Shown piece after piece: positions 12,853 to 25,161 of a stretch of DNA of 64,000 nucleotides. Under the pieces are notes generated by a model. The model was given only the letters and a program-made list of their open reading frames with translations. It did no database searches and was not told where the DNA came from. Numbering within the stretch: the first letter of the stretch is position 1; every line of letters starts with the position of its first letter. Made by a program: the position numbers and the translations under genes. The DNA is from Nectonema munidae (Eukaryota > Nematomorpha > Nectonematoida > Nectonematidae): contig JAUIRK010000903.1 of NCBI GenBank assembly GCA_030549495.1, positions 992,001 to 1,056,000 of the forward strand, read 5' to 3'.

Positions 12853-15800
12853 TCACAGCTCGTCACGTGTTTCTTCCTCGTCTTCTTCAGCAGGATCCGC
12901 ATCTTCCTCCTCATCATCCTCTTCTTCCTTATCCTCCTTTAACTTGGCTTCCTTCTCTGCCTTCTTCATTTCTTCCTTGTCAACTTCGTCTTTCTTCAAC
13001 TTTTCGTCATCCTAAAATTTTAAGCGTTGTGTTTATTGTTGAGCAATAAAGACTCATATCCAATTGTCACAAAAGACGCGAAATAGAAATTCGTCTTTAA
13101 GAGTTACTCAGGTTTCGAAAATCAACACTTGTTCTATGTATTATGTTATATAACCACGATATAATATATCTTCGACCTAAAAAATCTTATTTTTAGACTT
13201 TGACATATTAAAAACATTTCTATTTTTACAAAAAAATAAAATTATTTTTAATTGAAACACAGATTGAAATCTAAGAATTTAAATGCTAGTCATATATTAT
13301 GATTTAAAAAATTGCATATATATTTTTTTATTCTCTTAAAATGTGACATTTAATAAATTTTTCTATTATACATTTACCTACAATAGAACGATAGTAAACG
13401 ATTAATTCAAACTAAAATAAGGTATGGGATATTATTATTATCGCTTTAGATCAGTGATCCTCAACCTTTTCGAACTGAATTTTTTTTTGTGGACCCCTTA
13501 TTTTTTATTACCAACAATTTTATCTTTCAAGTTATTTTATTTATCAAAAATATAAAAATAAATAAGTCGTTCTTAATCACTATTTTTTAACTCTGCTTAT
13601 CTATTAAAAATTAATTAAACGTGAAAATTTTCCTTCGAAAAAAATGTTGTACAGTGTTTTGAAATTGATTCTCCTTTGAGGCTAAACTCCTTTAACAACA
13701 AAAAATTAAGTGGATTTCGACTTTTTGAATGCAGATAAAATTACGACAGAACTTATCTCCAGTCGTAAAGCTTTTTTATCATATCACTTTTTCAATTTCA
13801 AAACTTTCACTCGAACAAAATTAAAATGAGTTACTTAAGCATACAAGTATGGCTGAGCGATAATTTTAGGCACCTCTCAGTTGTTCGCAATCTTAGATGC
13901 GCCGAAAACATTTTGGCTTCACAATTTTTTCAATTATTTCTTTTATTGGTTAACTGTGTTAACACTTCAAACAGATTGCAATCCCTTTGTTAGGGTATTT
14001 AGATTTTTATATATTTATAAACTTGTTATTCTAGTTGATTTCAAATATATTATTCACTTCTAATCTCACGTAATATACCATGCTAAATTAACAAGCATAT
14101 AAATACTGTAAACTTCGCTTGATTTCATTATATTAGAACTGATGAAAAAATTTCTATTTAGACAAAAAGTATAGAAACACGATAAAAACTAAATTCCAAT
14201 AAAATTTACCATATTCACATGTTCAACATATTTGCTCCAAAGAAATTTACATAGAGGGAAGGAATATATATTTAAATTCTGAAATGTATGCTCTTCCATT
14301 TAAAGTTAGTTTAAATTTAAAAAATCCAGTTGAAAAAATACTAAAGTAACACTATCTGGGTTAAAACGATTACGTTGGTTATCTAGATTGATAATTCTAA
14401 AATATAAATATACTTTTACGTTAAAATGTAAAAAAGCTCGGTGAAATTTATTATCAATCGAAGGTTATCATAAATAGAAATAACTGTTATTTACATCAGA
14501 CGAGGTGCAAAACAATATGAGCAACCACTTAAACAAATCAATAAAACTTTCTTAGGCGGTCAATATACTTCAGATAGGGACTAACAAGCGAAAGATAGCA
14601 CTCAAAAGATTTATTCTAGAAATAATTAATACCTTCATAGCACCCCATACACTCTCTGCTTGTTTCCTAGCAAATTCTTCGTCATCAGTAATTAGCACAT
14701 CTCTAAATATGGTTCCTGCTTTAACCTATAAATGAAGATATATAGAATAGACTTAAGAAAATAGTTGTATAAATAAAAAATTTACCTGCCATAAATCAAG
14801 CCCAATGGAGCCAATATCAGAAAAGTGATACAGATTAGGATCCTCTTTATATTCAGGGTTTTTAATTTTTCTGGCAGTCCATATACCTTTATAATCTGGA
14901 TTTTTTATTTGCTTTGGTTTCCATTCCCCCTTAATAATTTATAAAATAACAACGAATTCGAAAAAAAAGAAGTTTACTTTAAATTCTGGATTTTCGATTT
15001 TAGGAGGCTCCCAATCTCCATCCATTTCAGTATTCCAATCTTCGGGTTTTGTTGCTTTAGGGTCAGGAATAAATTGAGGTTTATCCCAGTCCTAAGAAAA
15101 TCAAAGCTTATTCTAAAATATAATAACTTACTATTTATTTACTTCTGGCTTTTTATCAGAAACATCATCAATAAATTCTAGATCAACCCAATCATCAGGC
15201 TTTTTATCATTAGGATCTTCAATTTCTTTTGGTTGTAATATATCAAAATCATTTTCAAGAGAAGCACTTTCAACAAGCTCATTATCAATAAATACCTTTA
15301 ATGTATTATCAGCCATAATAACAAGAGTATAAACGTGAGTAAGTTCATCATTTTTGCACTCAATATCCTTTTTTAGAGGGTAATTTTTACCATGCTTACC
15401 TAAAATAACGTGGACCTTTTTGGTTCCAGAACCACAAATATCAGGGCCTGTAAAGATTAGACAAAATATAATATATACTAAAAATTAAATTTCGGATATA
15501 CCAAACATTATATTATATGGAGATTCCGAATGCATTTTTTCAAGTTCAACAGAGGAAGGAAAAATCTTGACATACGCACCACCACAGTCAATCGATTGTT
15601 CATGTGTTACGTGAAATTGGACTACTAATTTTTTATCTTTATTTGTAATTACTTTGGGTAATTTTGATGAAAGTGCATAAAAACGAGCGTTGTCTGATGT
15701 CTTAATGCCTAAAACCGAACATTTAGTATTAATCAAAAAATTAATTAAAATTTACCTGGAAAATCAGAGGAAGAGTATTTTCCATGGGTTGAAGAAAACT

Positions 15801-15990
15801 TGCCATAGTCATCTTTGTGTTTAGACTGAATCCAACGTTTCTCCCAATCATCTAAATTTCAGTAACGTTAGAAATTCATAATTAATTCGAAAATGGATGA
15901 AGTTAACTAACTTTTAAATTGTTCATGAAAGAAAACTTCCCCACAAATGGTAGAAAAAAAGAAAAAGAAGACGAAAAAGCTAAACATCAT
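12853..15990 (-). CDS. CALR: calreticulin, eight exons, ER calcium-binding lectin chaperone
   Basis: Exons (minus strand): 15990-15912, 15851-15756, 15708-15502, 15447-15143, 15091-14978, 14929-14786, 14725-14633, 13011-12853. All junctions are GT-AG with matching phases; the 1197 bases give 398 residues plus stop. Known role: calreticulin folds monoglucosylated glycoproteins and stores calcium in the ER lumen. Seen: a Phe-rich signal peptide (about residues 1-18, MMFSFFVFF...TICG); the lectin domain with [11 protein letters not shown] and YNIMFGPDICG; the two conserved cysteines (IDCGG, IECKN); three KPEDW-type P-domain repeats (one reads KPDDW) followed by three G-x-W-x-x-x-x-I-x-NP repeats; a Glu/Asp/Lys-rich tail; and the retrieval signal RDEL. 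Two adjacent ATGs open the frame; the first is used here. The tail is short compared with vertebrates. Introns are mostly 50-60 bases, except a 1.6-kb intron before the last exon. Confidence 0.97.
13452..13510 (+). repeat. hAT-type terminal sequence, solo remnant
   Basis: CAGTGATCCTCAACCTTTTC followed by TTTTGTGGACCCC is typical of hAT terminal repeats. It lies in the long calreticulin intron. No matching inverted end was found, so this is a fragment or a small deleted element. Confidence 0.4.
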
Positions 15991-16064
15991 AAAATCAGGA
16001 GATTAAAAAAAATAAAAACTGAATTTCTTTAAATATAAATAATTTCAAGAAGTGATGACTCTGT

Positions 16065-16083
16065 CCAATAAAAAGGTTACACG
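16065..16083 (+). promoter_or_regulatory. ERSE-like element upstream of calreticulin
   Basis: CCAAT, nine bases, then ACACG. The ER stress response element is CCAAT-N9-CCACG, so spacing and CCAAT are exact and the ATF6 half-site differs at one base. It lies about 75 bases upstream of the calreticulin ATG, in reverse orientation to the gene. Mammalian calreticulin and GRP78 promoters carry ERSEs that can work in either orientation. Function here is inferred. Confidence 0.45.
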
Positions 16084-16571
16084 AAATAATAAGGAAGCGA
16101 CAACAAATTATTAAAGTAGATTAAAAATACAAAAAAATAATAATTATATAAAATTAAATTTCTTTTATATAATTTTCCCTCTTATTTCAATAAATTTGTT
16201 TTTAGAAATAAAAATCGTTTAATCTCATAATTAAAACAACTGAGAATCTCACTAATCTAAATAATTCTCTAAATCGTCAAGGCAACCAGAATCTAAATTA
16301 AATTACTTATTAATGTTTTAAATATTAACATAATTCTAATAAACTTGTGAAAATTTTACGTAGCTTTGTAAAACTAGTGGATAATCCAATAAATATAGTG
16401 ACTATCATTATGAGTGACATATGATATTTATGAATGACTATCATAAAGATTATAAATCTTCAAACTATAGTTGTAAATTTTATAGATTTTGTCATAAATC
16501 TATAAGTTGACTAAAAAGTAGATTCCCCAAAATTATGCTGAAGACAAGCTAGATATTATCACTTTTTTTAT

Positions 16572-16660
16572 CTGGCTTTTTATCAATAGGATCTTCAATT
16601 TCTTATGGTTGTAATATTTTAAAATCATCTTCGAGAAGCACTTTCAACAAGCTCATTATT
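16572..16660 (-). pseudogene. broken duplicate of part of calreticulin exon 4
   Basis: This stretch matches 15198-15287 of calreticulin exon 4 (codons for NELVES...through the first KP-DW repeat) over about 90 bases. It differs at several scattered positions and by a small deletion that shifts the frame (CTTCGAGAAGC against TTTCAAGAGAAGC). It lies about 580 bases upstream of the calreticulin start, on the same strand. No flanking exon or intron sequence is recognisable, so it is a fragment of a local duplication, not a gene. Confidence 0.8.
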
Positions 16661-18072
16661 AAAATTGGAAATAAGGATTTCCATACTTTGCCAAAGTTGA
16701 AAGATTATAATGAGAACTTTAAAAAAATATCAATTATGAGAGTTTGTAATAAATAATTTGCTTTAAAATCATCTTAATTTGTAAAGATGATAAAATTAAA
16801 CCAGTCTTTGAAAATAACATTTTCGGATGTTGAGTTATATTTTAAACTAAAATAAATAAACTTTTGATTTCTTATTCACACTAAATAATTTTAATGCAAA
16901 AATTTAAGAGGTATTTTATATTACAGGATACTGCTTTGTAAAATCTTAAAGAGTTGGTTGAATAAATGTTTATTGCAAAAAAGTCATTAAACCGATGGAT
17001 TTTGTTCTCTCACAGTAGGTGATAGCTTTTGAATTTCGAGACTGGAATAAAAACTCAAAAAAATACAAAAAAATAAATTTTAAGGCTGAAATTTCATGTT
17101 TCCGCTCGCACACACTATTTTGGAGAAAAGGGCGTGCTAATTTCTAGATTTATTAAACCTGGTACCCAACAAAACAGATTCCAAAAAGTAAATCGACGAT
17201 CAATCTGAAATCGGCGCCTTTGGGGATAAACATGAGTAATTGACCGCCTAAGAAAGTCTTTTAACCAAAATACAACCAAATATACAAAAAAACACTCAAA
17301 TATACCTAAATACATATATATACACCCAAAAAACTATAAAATTCAAATGACTCATTAACAATAATAAAAAAATTGTAAAAAAACAACTAATGTAAATCGT
17401 GATTAAAAAAATAAATAAATAAAAGTTTTTAAGTGAATATATATAACTAAGTTTTTAGATCTCCAACAGCACTCTCAGATCTTCTGTTATACCCAACATT
17501 ACTAAAATCTCTCTCAACCACTCATTGACACTATTGAAACAACTCACCACTGTTGAAAACGCTATGACAAACTAATGTGCCCCCTTTTATTTTCTATTTT
17601 AGAATAACATTCGTAACTCCTATCTCTACCAACATCTACATCTACATCTCAAGCTTATGCGAGCATATAAGCAACGCTGGAAATGCCTTGAAATCTATCT
17701 ACCTACTTACCTATAGGATATTATATATTAAATATTTATAATATTCGGTAGGACTTTTTACCCAAAAACACCCAAATATACACAAATACACCCAAATATG
17801 TTCTTTATTTACAAATAAGAACTTGAAATTAAAAATAATATTAAATAAATGCTTAAAATAAAAAGATACACAGATATTTAAGTTTGAACGAGAGCTGGTA
17901 ATATAGTATTGTTATATATTTTATGTCACCCATTTTCTTCCCAGGCCACATATTGGATTGGATTGGTAAGGATGTCAAAGCACTTTCCAAAGTCAATTGA
18001 TATGCTTGCAAACTGCTTGTTAAAGATTAGTTGAAGATCGTTCGAGAGCGTTGTTGAAAGCTTGAAGACCGT
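16661..18072. other. intergenic with LINE-flanking repeats
   Basis: 16661-17450 is AT-rich and featureless. 17455-17720 is C-rich on the plus strand, and its minus strand ends in a GGTAAGTAGGTAGATAGATTTCAAGG motif (about 17717-17690) related to sequences at 17971 and 55651. 17930-18072 carries one exact 20-mer shared with 55651 (see findings). No coding sequence supported. Confidence 0.4.
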
Positions 18073-20485
18073 TTAAGCTGCACGTGTTGATTTTTCGCGA
18101 AAAACTAAAGCTCGATTTTGTAGATAGTTGTGTATTGATTTAATCATGTAGGGTGGATATTTTTTGAGATGCATGTTCAGAAGGATTGCGGGGTGCCAGG
18201 CGCTGTTAAATACATTATCAATGTCTAGAAATAGAACTGTAGCGGTTTTGTGGGATGTGATGGAGTGTTGAAGGTGTTCAGTTAGTTTTGATAAGGCTGA
18301 CTTGGTGTTTCGAAGAGGAAGATAGGCAAACTGGGAGGGATGGATGAAGTTGTTTTGAGTAATGTTGTGGACGAGCCTTCTTCGAAGAATTTTTTCTAGG
18401 ATTTTGCCGAGGATGGGAAGAATGGTAATAGGTCTCCAGTTTTTGAGTTCTGATAGATCTTTGTGGGGTTTTGGTAGAAAAATAAGTTTTCCTATTTTCA
18501 ATAATGAAGGAAAAAAGGAGAGGGTTATACAAGCGTTGTATATGTTGATTAAGTGTTTTTCTACGAGATGGATTGTCTTTTTAATGTGATTTATGGAGAT
18601 TATGTCGAGGCTTGTGGCTGAGCTGGGTCGGAGCGAATTTACTGCGTGTGAGAGTTCAGATGATGTTATGGCTGGGAAGTGAAGGATGGTTAGCGATATT
18701 GTGAGTGTGAGTGAGGAGGAGCGTAATGCGGCTTGATATGGATCGTCAGAGAGGGGGTTGTCGGCAAAAAAAAAGGAAGAGAGAAAAGGTAGATTTATTT
18801 GAATTGAATTGGCGTTTGGGTCTGGAAGTAGTTTGTGGAAATCGGCCGTAGGTTTTTTTGATTTGATGATTTTGTTGATGGTGGACCATGGATTGGATGA
18901 TGTGGTTGAGGTAACTAATCCATGCATTTCGCTTTGCAGTTTTTATTGAGCTGAGGTAGAGTTGTCGAGTGTGTGTGTAAAATGTGATGTTCGAGGGTGA
19001 GGGGTTTTTCTTCAAGTTTTTGAGGGTCCGGCGTAGTGTTTTCTTTTTTTGGCTCAGGGCTGGTGTCCAAAAATAAGCATTTTTTCTTTGGGGATAGGGC
19101 TTTGAAGGAGTGGACGAGTTTATCGAAGTAGTTAGAGCGTTGTTTATGTTGCGAGCGGCTTCTTCTGTGGTGGTAGTTGAGTGAAGTGCGGGTATGCAGT
19201 GCGGTAGATTGGTGGATAGAGTACGGAGGAAGGTGTGCCAGTGTGTGTATTTTGGAGATTTCGTGGGGGTGCGTGTGTGTGCTTTCGCGTTGATGTTGAG
19301 TTGAAAAGTGATGTAGTGATGATCAGATGAGGAGGGTTGATCGGAGATGGCCTAGTTTGAAATGAGATCGTACGTGTTTGCTGAAGAGAGAGTTATGTCA
19401 ATATGTGATGAGGTGACAATGTTGTTTATAATTCTCAGGAAGGTTGGCTCTGTTGCGCAAATGTGTAGATTGTGTTGGGCGATGAAGGATGTCGCCTCGA
19501 TGCCGCGTAAGTTTTCTTTTTGTTCCCAAAGGAAGGATCGCGCGTTGCAGTCGGTGCAAATGATGAGGTAAAAAGATTTGGAAATCGTTGATATGTGCGC
19601 TTTGGCGCGGTTGAGATCAAGAGTGAAGGCATCAGTGAAAGCTTTTGTATTGGAGGGTGGGGAATAGTAAGAGCAAAAAAGGAGGGGAGTGTTGGATGAA
19701 AAAATTATCGCAAAAGCCTATTGTTGTGAGGAAAATTGCTTGAGGAATGTGAAAATGAGTGATGATTTTAGTAAAATGCAAGCGGAATGAGTGATTAGTG
19801 TTTATGTGTATGAAGTTCAGCATATGAAATTTTTGATTATGTTAGAGTGTAAGTCATGCATGTTTTTTGTGTTGTATGCGGTGAGGGCATGTGTCGGAAG
19901 TGGAAGAGTGTTTTTGGTGACAGTTGGAGCAAGCGATTTTAGAGGGATCTTTAGCAAAAATGCATGACTCAATCGAGTGCCCTCTGTCTCCGCAGTGATT
20001 GCAATGTGGGGATTCTGCTTTGCATTTTGAAGTGGAGTGATTGAATTTCAGGCAGTTTGCGCATTGAGAGAGCCGTGGTTTGAAAATTTTAGGGTGGAGG
20101 ATGGTGTGGTAGATAATAATTTTAGGATTTTCACAGAAGTGTTTGAAAAAAGTGTTGGTGGATGTTTCGAAGGTTATGGTGTATGAGTAAAGGCACTTTT
20201 TCCGAGTTGCCTTACTGACGTGATTGTTCCTAGGTCTTTAAGGAAGCAGTTTTCTTGAGTGAATTGTGTGGGAATGTCTTCTATGGGGAAGTCTGCAGGA
20301 ATGCCAGAGGGAACAAAACGAGGGAGGATTGGTGGAATTTCTTTAGCGGTGATGCCCTTTTTCGATAGTGAGTTGATGGCCAAGTTTTTCTGATGATTAT
20401 TCTCAAATTGGAAAAGGAGGGATCCAGAGGAGAAGCTTCCGGTATTTTTTCTTATAAAAATACTTTTGTTTTTGTTTCGCTTCAT
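18073..20485 (-). mobile_element. I-superfamily LINE, 5' part (ORF1, endonuclease, partial RT)
   Basis: Read on the minus strand. ORF1 begins near 20485 and carries three zinc knuckles at about 20060-19890 (CANCLKFNHSTSKC, CNHCGDRGHSIESC, CSNCHQKHSSTSDTC). An endonuclease follows over about 19630-19150, with NARSFLWEQ, SHIDITLS and SSDHHYITF. RT runs from 19015 to 18073, with LKNWRPITILPILGKILEKIL and the motif-A block TVLFLDIDNVFNSAWHP. RT stops before the PQGS and YADD boxes, so the 3' half is missing. The frame is broken in several places, including a shift near 18900 where the RT frame changes. The sequence is G/T-rich on the plus strand, unlike its surroundings. The knuckles and the related RNase H piece next door favour the I group over R1. 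Confidence 0.85.
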
Positions 20486-20873
20486 TGGACCAATTAAGGG
20501 GCGGATCTAGAAATCGGCATTAGGGGGCGGATTTTACTAAACTAGAACCCAAATTTCAAGCATATAAATTTAAGCTTTATCAAAACCCTGCAAAGCCCGC
20601 GCTACCAATTGAATTTTGGGGCACAAGCCCCCCCCCCCCCAGCTAATTTTCAAGCTCCCCTAAAAATTTGTTAACCATCGCTTTGCACAGTATAATATAT
20701 CCTATTTTTAACTTATTATTTTCAAGGATTTGGAGGACGAGTGTTTTTTTTTCAAAAATTTCATATTTATCCCATAGCTAAATATAATTTAATAAGTCAT
20801 TTTAACTAAACAATTTTAATTTAAAAAAAATAGATTAATTTTATTTATATTAGTTTAAATAGTATAATTTTAT
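20486..20873. other. junction between two LINE pieces
   Basis: About 390 bases with a C13 run at 20628-20640 and AT-rich sequence after 20690. No coding sequence. It may contain the 3' tail of one LINE copy and the 5' leader of the next. Confidence 0.4.
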
Positions 20874-21820
20874 TTATATAGATTTATCTGCACTAAAAAT
20901 CTTTTTAAATTTTGCACTAAATCTCTTGTTTAAAATGAGTTGTGCTAATGGCATAGATGTCGGAAGTGATTTGATGGTTGAGTCAATAGATTGTTGCCAC
21001 TGCAGTAGTGTAGAGTTAGTTATTGTGTTTATAAATGTGGAGATGGGTAGAGAAAATAGGGGTAGGATCTGTGAATCGGAGATTTTTGATTTTGTAACGT
21101 AATCGACAAGGTAGTTTTCGAAAGAGCTGGGCACCAGACGATTTTTAATTCAGAGTGATTAGATAGGTGAATAAGTTTACTTGCTAAACTATAAGTTGAG
21201 TGTGAGATTTTGTTTTCAAGTTTTAGGTCATTTATTAAATTTTGCGAGTCTGTGAAAAAAGTGATATATTTAAAGGAGGTAGAAAAGGAAGTTAGGTTAT
21301 TAAGGAGTATGTTGCAGGATAGTAATACTGCGTGAATTTCTGTTTCGTGTGCAGTGATTTCTGGATCTAGATTTGTGTGTTGGATAAGAAGTGGGTTTTT
21401 TGTGTTTTGTAGGAAGAATGCGCATGCAGCTGAAGAGCGATGTTATGATTTGGAACCGTCAGTGAAAATTAAAAGCGAACTGATAGTATTTGTTGTACGT
21501 TGGTGAGCTATAGAGTTTAGGGCAAGATATCTATGGTGACAGATGTTAGTGGTGTAAGGAGGAAACGAAGAAGGGTGGATGAGCTCGATTGGGTGATTTA
21601 ATGGTAGCACTTGATAAGATGTTTTGTTAGGAGCAAACTAAATTAATAAGAAATTGTAGTACTGCAGTGATTGGGATGTTTGGGTTGTGTATAGGTTGAT
21701 GAAAGGATGTGGTGGGGGTGTAGAGCAGAAAATTATTAGGTAATTTTTAAGGAGCGTTTTCTTTAGATTGAGATGGAGGGGTAGCGTGTTAGTGAATAAT
21801 TCAAGTTTTGTAGTTGGTGT
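20874..21820 (-). mobile_element. I-superfamily LINE, 3' part with RNase H
   Basis: On the minus strand 21480-21110 encodes an RNase HI domain: LLIFTDGSKS (first Asp), HETEIHAVLLSC (Glu), FFTDSQNLINDLK (second Asp), then VWCPA. One in-frame stop follows SKS, and a frameshift follows WCPA. The C-terminal reading (86 codons, 21134-20874) ends in a Lys/Phe-rich tail. Upstream to about 21820 is C-rich sense sequence, probably the region between RT and RNase H. Base composition matches the neighbouring 5' LINE piece. Confidence 0.75.
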
Positions 21821-21826
21821 AGTGCA

Positions 21827-23122
21827 GTGGTTCTTAATTTGGGGGTCGTGACCCCCTTAGGGGTAATTATAAATTCTTAGAGGGGTAATGAAAACTGGAT
21901 AAAAAATTGTTTTTATTAGTCGTTTTGTGATAATGATAAAAGGTACATTCAAGCATTTTTTCTCTACGCAAAAACAGGATGTAAATTTCTTATAATAAAT
22001 GTATTAGTAATTAGTCAGTGTTTTTTTAATCCTCCATATGTAGTCGCCAAAAGACATTTTTGTCATTTTACATTGCTTTTTGCTTCTTTTCTTCATGCTT
22101 TTGCTATATATAATTTTCCTAACCCATATCACATACGGCTGTAATTTCTCTTTCCATTTTGACTTTATCAAATTATATCAATCATAAATAATGGTTTTAT
22201 CATTGTTATTTACTATCAGTTGAAATGAAATCATATTGCACATGCATACAACGATGATAATAATAAAAGAAAGAAGAGTATACTTTAAAGTTTTTTCATA
22301 ACTTTGCTACGTAGTATTTTCAAGCGTTTGATTGTTGCAATAATTTCACTTATATTTTTCCCAGTTTTAATGTCTGATAAAAAACGCACATATAATGAAG
22401 CTTTTCTCAAATTTGGTTTTACAAGTATTATTCAAAACTCAGTTGTTAAAGCCCAATGTGTTATTTGTAGTAGAGTTTTAAGCCATGAAAGTATGAAGCC
22501 AAGTAAATTGAAGCAACACTTCGAAACTGTTCATACCCAACACGCTGGTAAAAGTTTAAATTATTTTAAACAAAAAGAAACATCTTTAAGAGCAAGCCGG
22601 ATAGATTCAACTGGGCACTTGGCTGTGCAAAGTAAAGCCGCTCTAAACGCATCTTTTAAAATTGCATTGAACATGGCAAAAGCTAAGAAACCTCATACTA
22701 TTGGTGAGGAATTGATAAAACCTTGTATCTTAGAAGTTGTTTCATCTGTTCTTGGGCAAAAACAAGCAGAAGAATTAAAATCAATTTCTCTTTCAAATGA
22801 TACTATCAGAAAGCGTATTTTTGATATGAGTGAAGATATACTAATACAAACAGTAAATGCAGTGAAGGCTAGTTCTTTTTATTCTTTGCAACTTAATGAG
22901 TCAACAGATGTTTCATCATGCTCCCAACTTTTGGTTTATGCTCGATATTTTGAAGAACAAGCTTTAAAAGAAGAATACTTGTTTTCTGAGCCATTAAGTA
23001 CCACAGCTCGTGGAGAAGACGTTTTAAAAATTCTTGAAAAATTCTTGAGGCCCCTACTTTCCAAAGCTGTTTATAGAAGTTTTACATGTTTTAATACGAA
23101 ATTTTCGAAAATTATAGTTTAA
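21827..23122 (+). mobile_element. BED-finger hAT transposon (ZBED5-like), copy 1, 3'-truncated
   Basis: The 5' terminal repeat is CAGTGGTTCTTAATTTGGGG at 21827. The transposase frame probably starts at the ATG at 22370 ([12 protein letters not shown]) and stays open to 23122. It has a BED zinc finger (CVICSRVL...KLKQHFETVH, about residues 28-55 from that ATG) and the LNESTDVSSCSQLLVYARYF block typical of ZBED5/FAM200-type hATs. After about 23060 the sequence stops matching copy 2 at 43.8-45.8 kb, so the rest of the catalytic core and the 3' end are lost. Confidence 0.8.
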
Positions 23123-25161
23123 TTTTTCTTTATGTTCAATTTTATCAGCCTTATAATTATGCAGAAAAAATGTCTATATGATAGCGCCTAAACTAGGAAA
23201 GGCTTTATTAGAACCAAAAACTATATGCGATAAATTTATCTCGATTAGAAGACTAATCCCAAAGAGTAGTTTTAGGTGCATGTAAGAAAAAATCAAAGCA
23301 AGAGTTATCAATAAATGGCTACTGTTTCAAAAATTTCTCAAAAGAGATCGTCACAATTTTATAAAGAATCGAAAGCATTGCGTTATCAGGGGCCCTTCCT
23401 CTATTACAAGAGAACACGTTAACATTTTATGAAATATAGCACATATTAGTCAGTGTATAATGAGAAACATGAAATAACTTAAGACACATATATAAAATTT
23501 TTGTCCATTAGAATGGATGCACATGTCAAGCAGAAGGGATGAACGTTTTCATAAAGCAGTATTGGCGCTATCGATAATCGAATCTTCACTAGTTTCCGTG
23601 TTGCTGCTTGCAAATGTGTTGGAGGAGGCTAAAAAAAAGCATGAATGAAACAAAATTTTTAGAGTAGTTTCTAAGAATTTTTATAACTACCAAAAAGCAA
23701 AAAAGACGGGATTGTAGCAGTATGGAAAAAGGTTTGAAGATATCCATAAATATTTTATGATGAAAAATAAACTTCTACATTAAAAAAGTCAAATGGGAAC
23801 AGCGTAACTGTTGAGTTTCAATACGCTGAACGTGATCTGGACAGAGTGTATGATGTTTGTTTTCATCACTCATATGTACAATAGTGCATTCCAAATTTTA
23901 TAACTGAGGGAAAGATGGCAGGGAAATTTTCAGGATATTTTTTGTGAATTCAAAAATTTGAAACCTTTGAGTGTAATAAATGGAACTAATCATAACCAAT
24001 AAAAGAAGGTAGATTACTTTATTTGTAATCTTTTTAAAATTTTATAACAATCAATATTTAGTCTTCTTTTGTTCATGAATGATGAGACTATGAGGTTTTT
24101 GGACCTTTTATCGAGCATTGTCTTCAGATTAGATCTTAGTATGCTTTTAAGAGTAGGATAGTTTCATTATAATTGATGCTTACCCAAGTTATCATGGCTT
24201 CTTCTAGTCACAAAGATACTTTAAATTGCATAAATGTTGTTAAAACTAATTTTAGATGATTTTATATGTTGTGAGAAACCTTTATTTATAATTCTTGTAT
24301 CTTTGAAAATTAAGCTATATTATTAGGTCAAATATAAAATCAAAGAGAAATGGAAAAGTCTCTCCCCCTTCTTTAATAGGCTCCTGTATGTATATATTAT
24401 ATCCACACTCATATTTTGATCTATAAAAGTATAGCAACTAAAAAGAGCACATACAATATTTCACTGACTACCCAAGTACTCATTATCAAGGGGCAACTTA
24501 TGAGAAGAAAAATTTAAATAGTATCCCATGATAGTTATGGCTTTAGGCATAAATTTCACAAAAAAATCATATAAACGGAGAAGGTGCCTTGGCATTAGCA
24601 AATTTAATGTTTAAAGCATTCTACTTCACAAAACAAAATTACATCTCGGCTTTATAAGATATAAATAATACATGTTTAATTTTTATTAATACTATTTTCT
24701 TCACAAATGTTACAATTTACATATGATATTTCAATATGCCAAGGGTGAAATAAAAATAAATAGGTATTCAAAAATTTAAGGTATATATGTGTATTGTATA
24801 TATCAAAAAACAAAAATATAATAAAATTTGATCAACATCCTCAAAATATTTGGGAGTGCGAACTTTTTTTTTATAACTTTCAAAATTTATTATAAAAGAA
24901 TTGTTGTCAAAAGAACCTACCAATGTCAGCCCCAATCACATCATAACTCCGGATAACTGTAGCGATTTTATCAAATCTAATTTTTAGTTTGTCATTGCAA
25001 TACTTCCTTATAGCTTAACAAGAGAAATAAATCATTTACATATATAGAGTCAGAGTGAATTCGTTGTCTGTTGTTTTACACTCATTTATCAGGATTGAGT
25101 ACATTTCAGCTTCGATTTCTTCTTTAATTACCTTAATAACGTTTTAGGCTGAACTCATATA
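23123..25161. other. intergenic, possible decayed element
   Basis: No supported gene. A 40-codon coding-like stretch at about 23527-23648 (+) is unassigned. The rest is AT-rich. Confidence 0.4.

Noticed and set aside
18362-18589. Plus-strand 75-codon frame, and similar ones at 19362-19571
   Set aside because: They are antisense shadows of the LINE RT and endonuclease.
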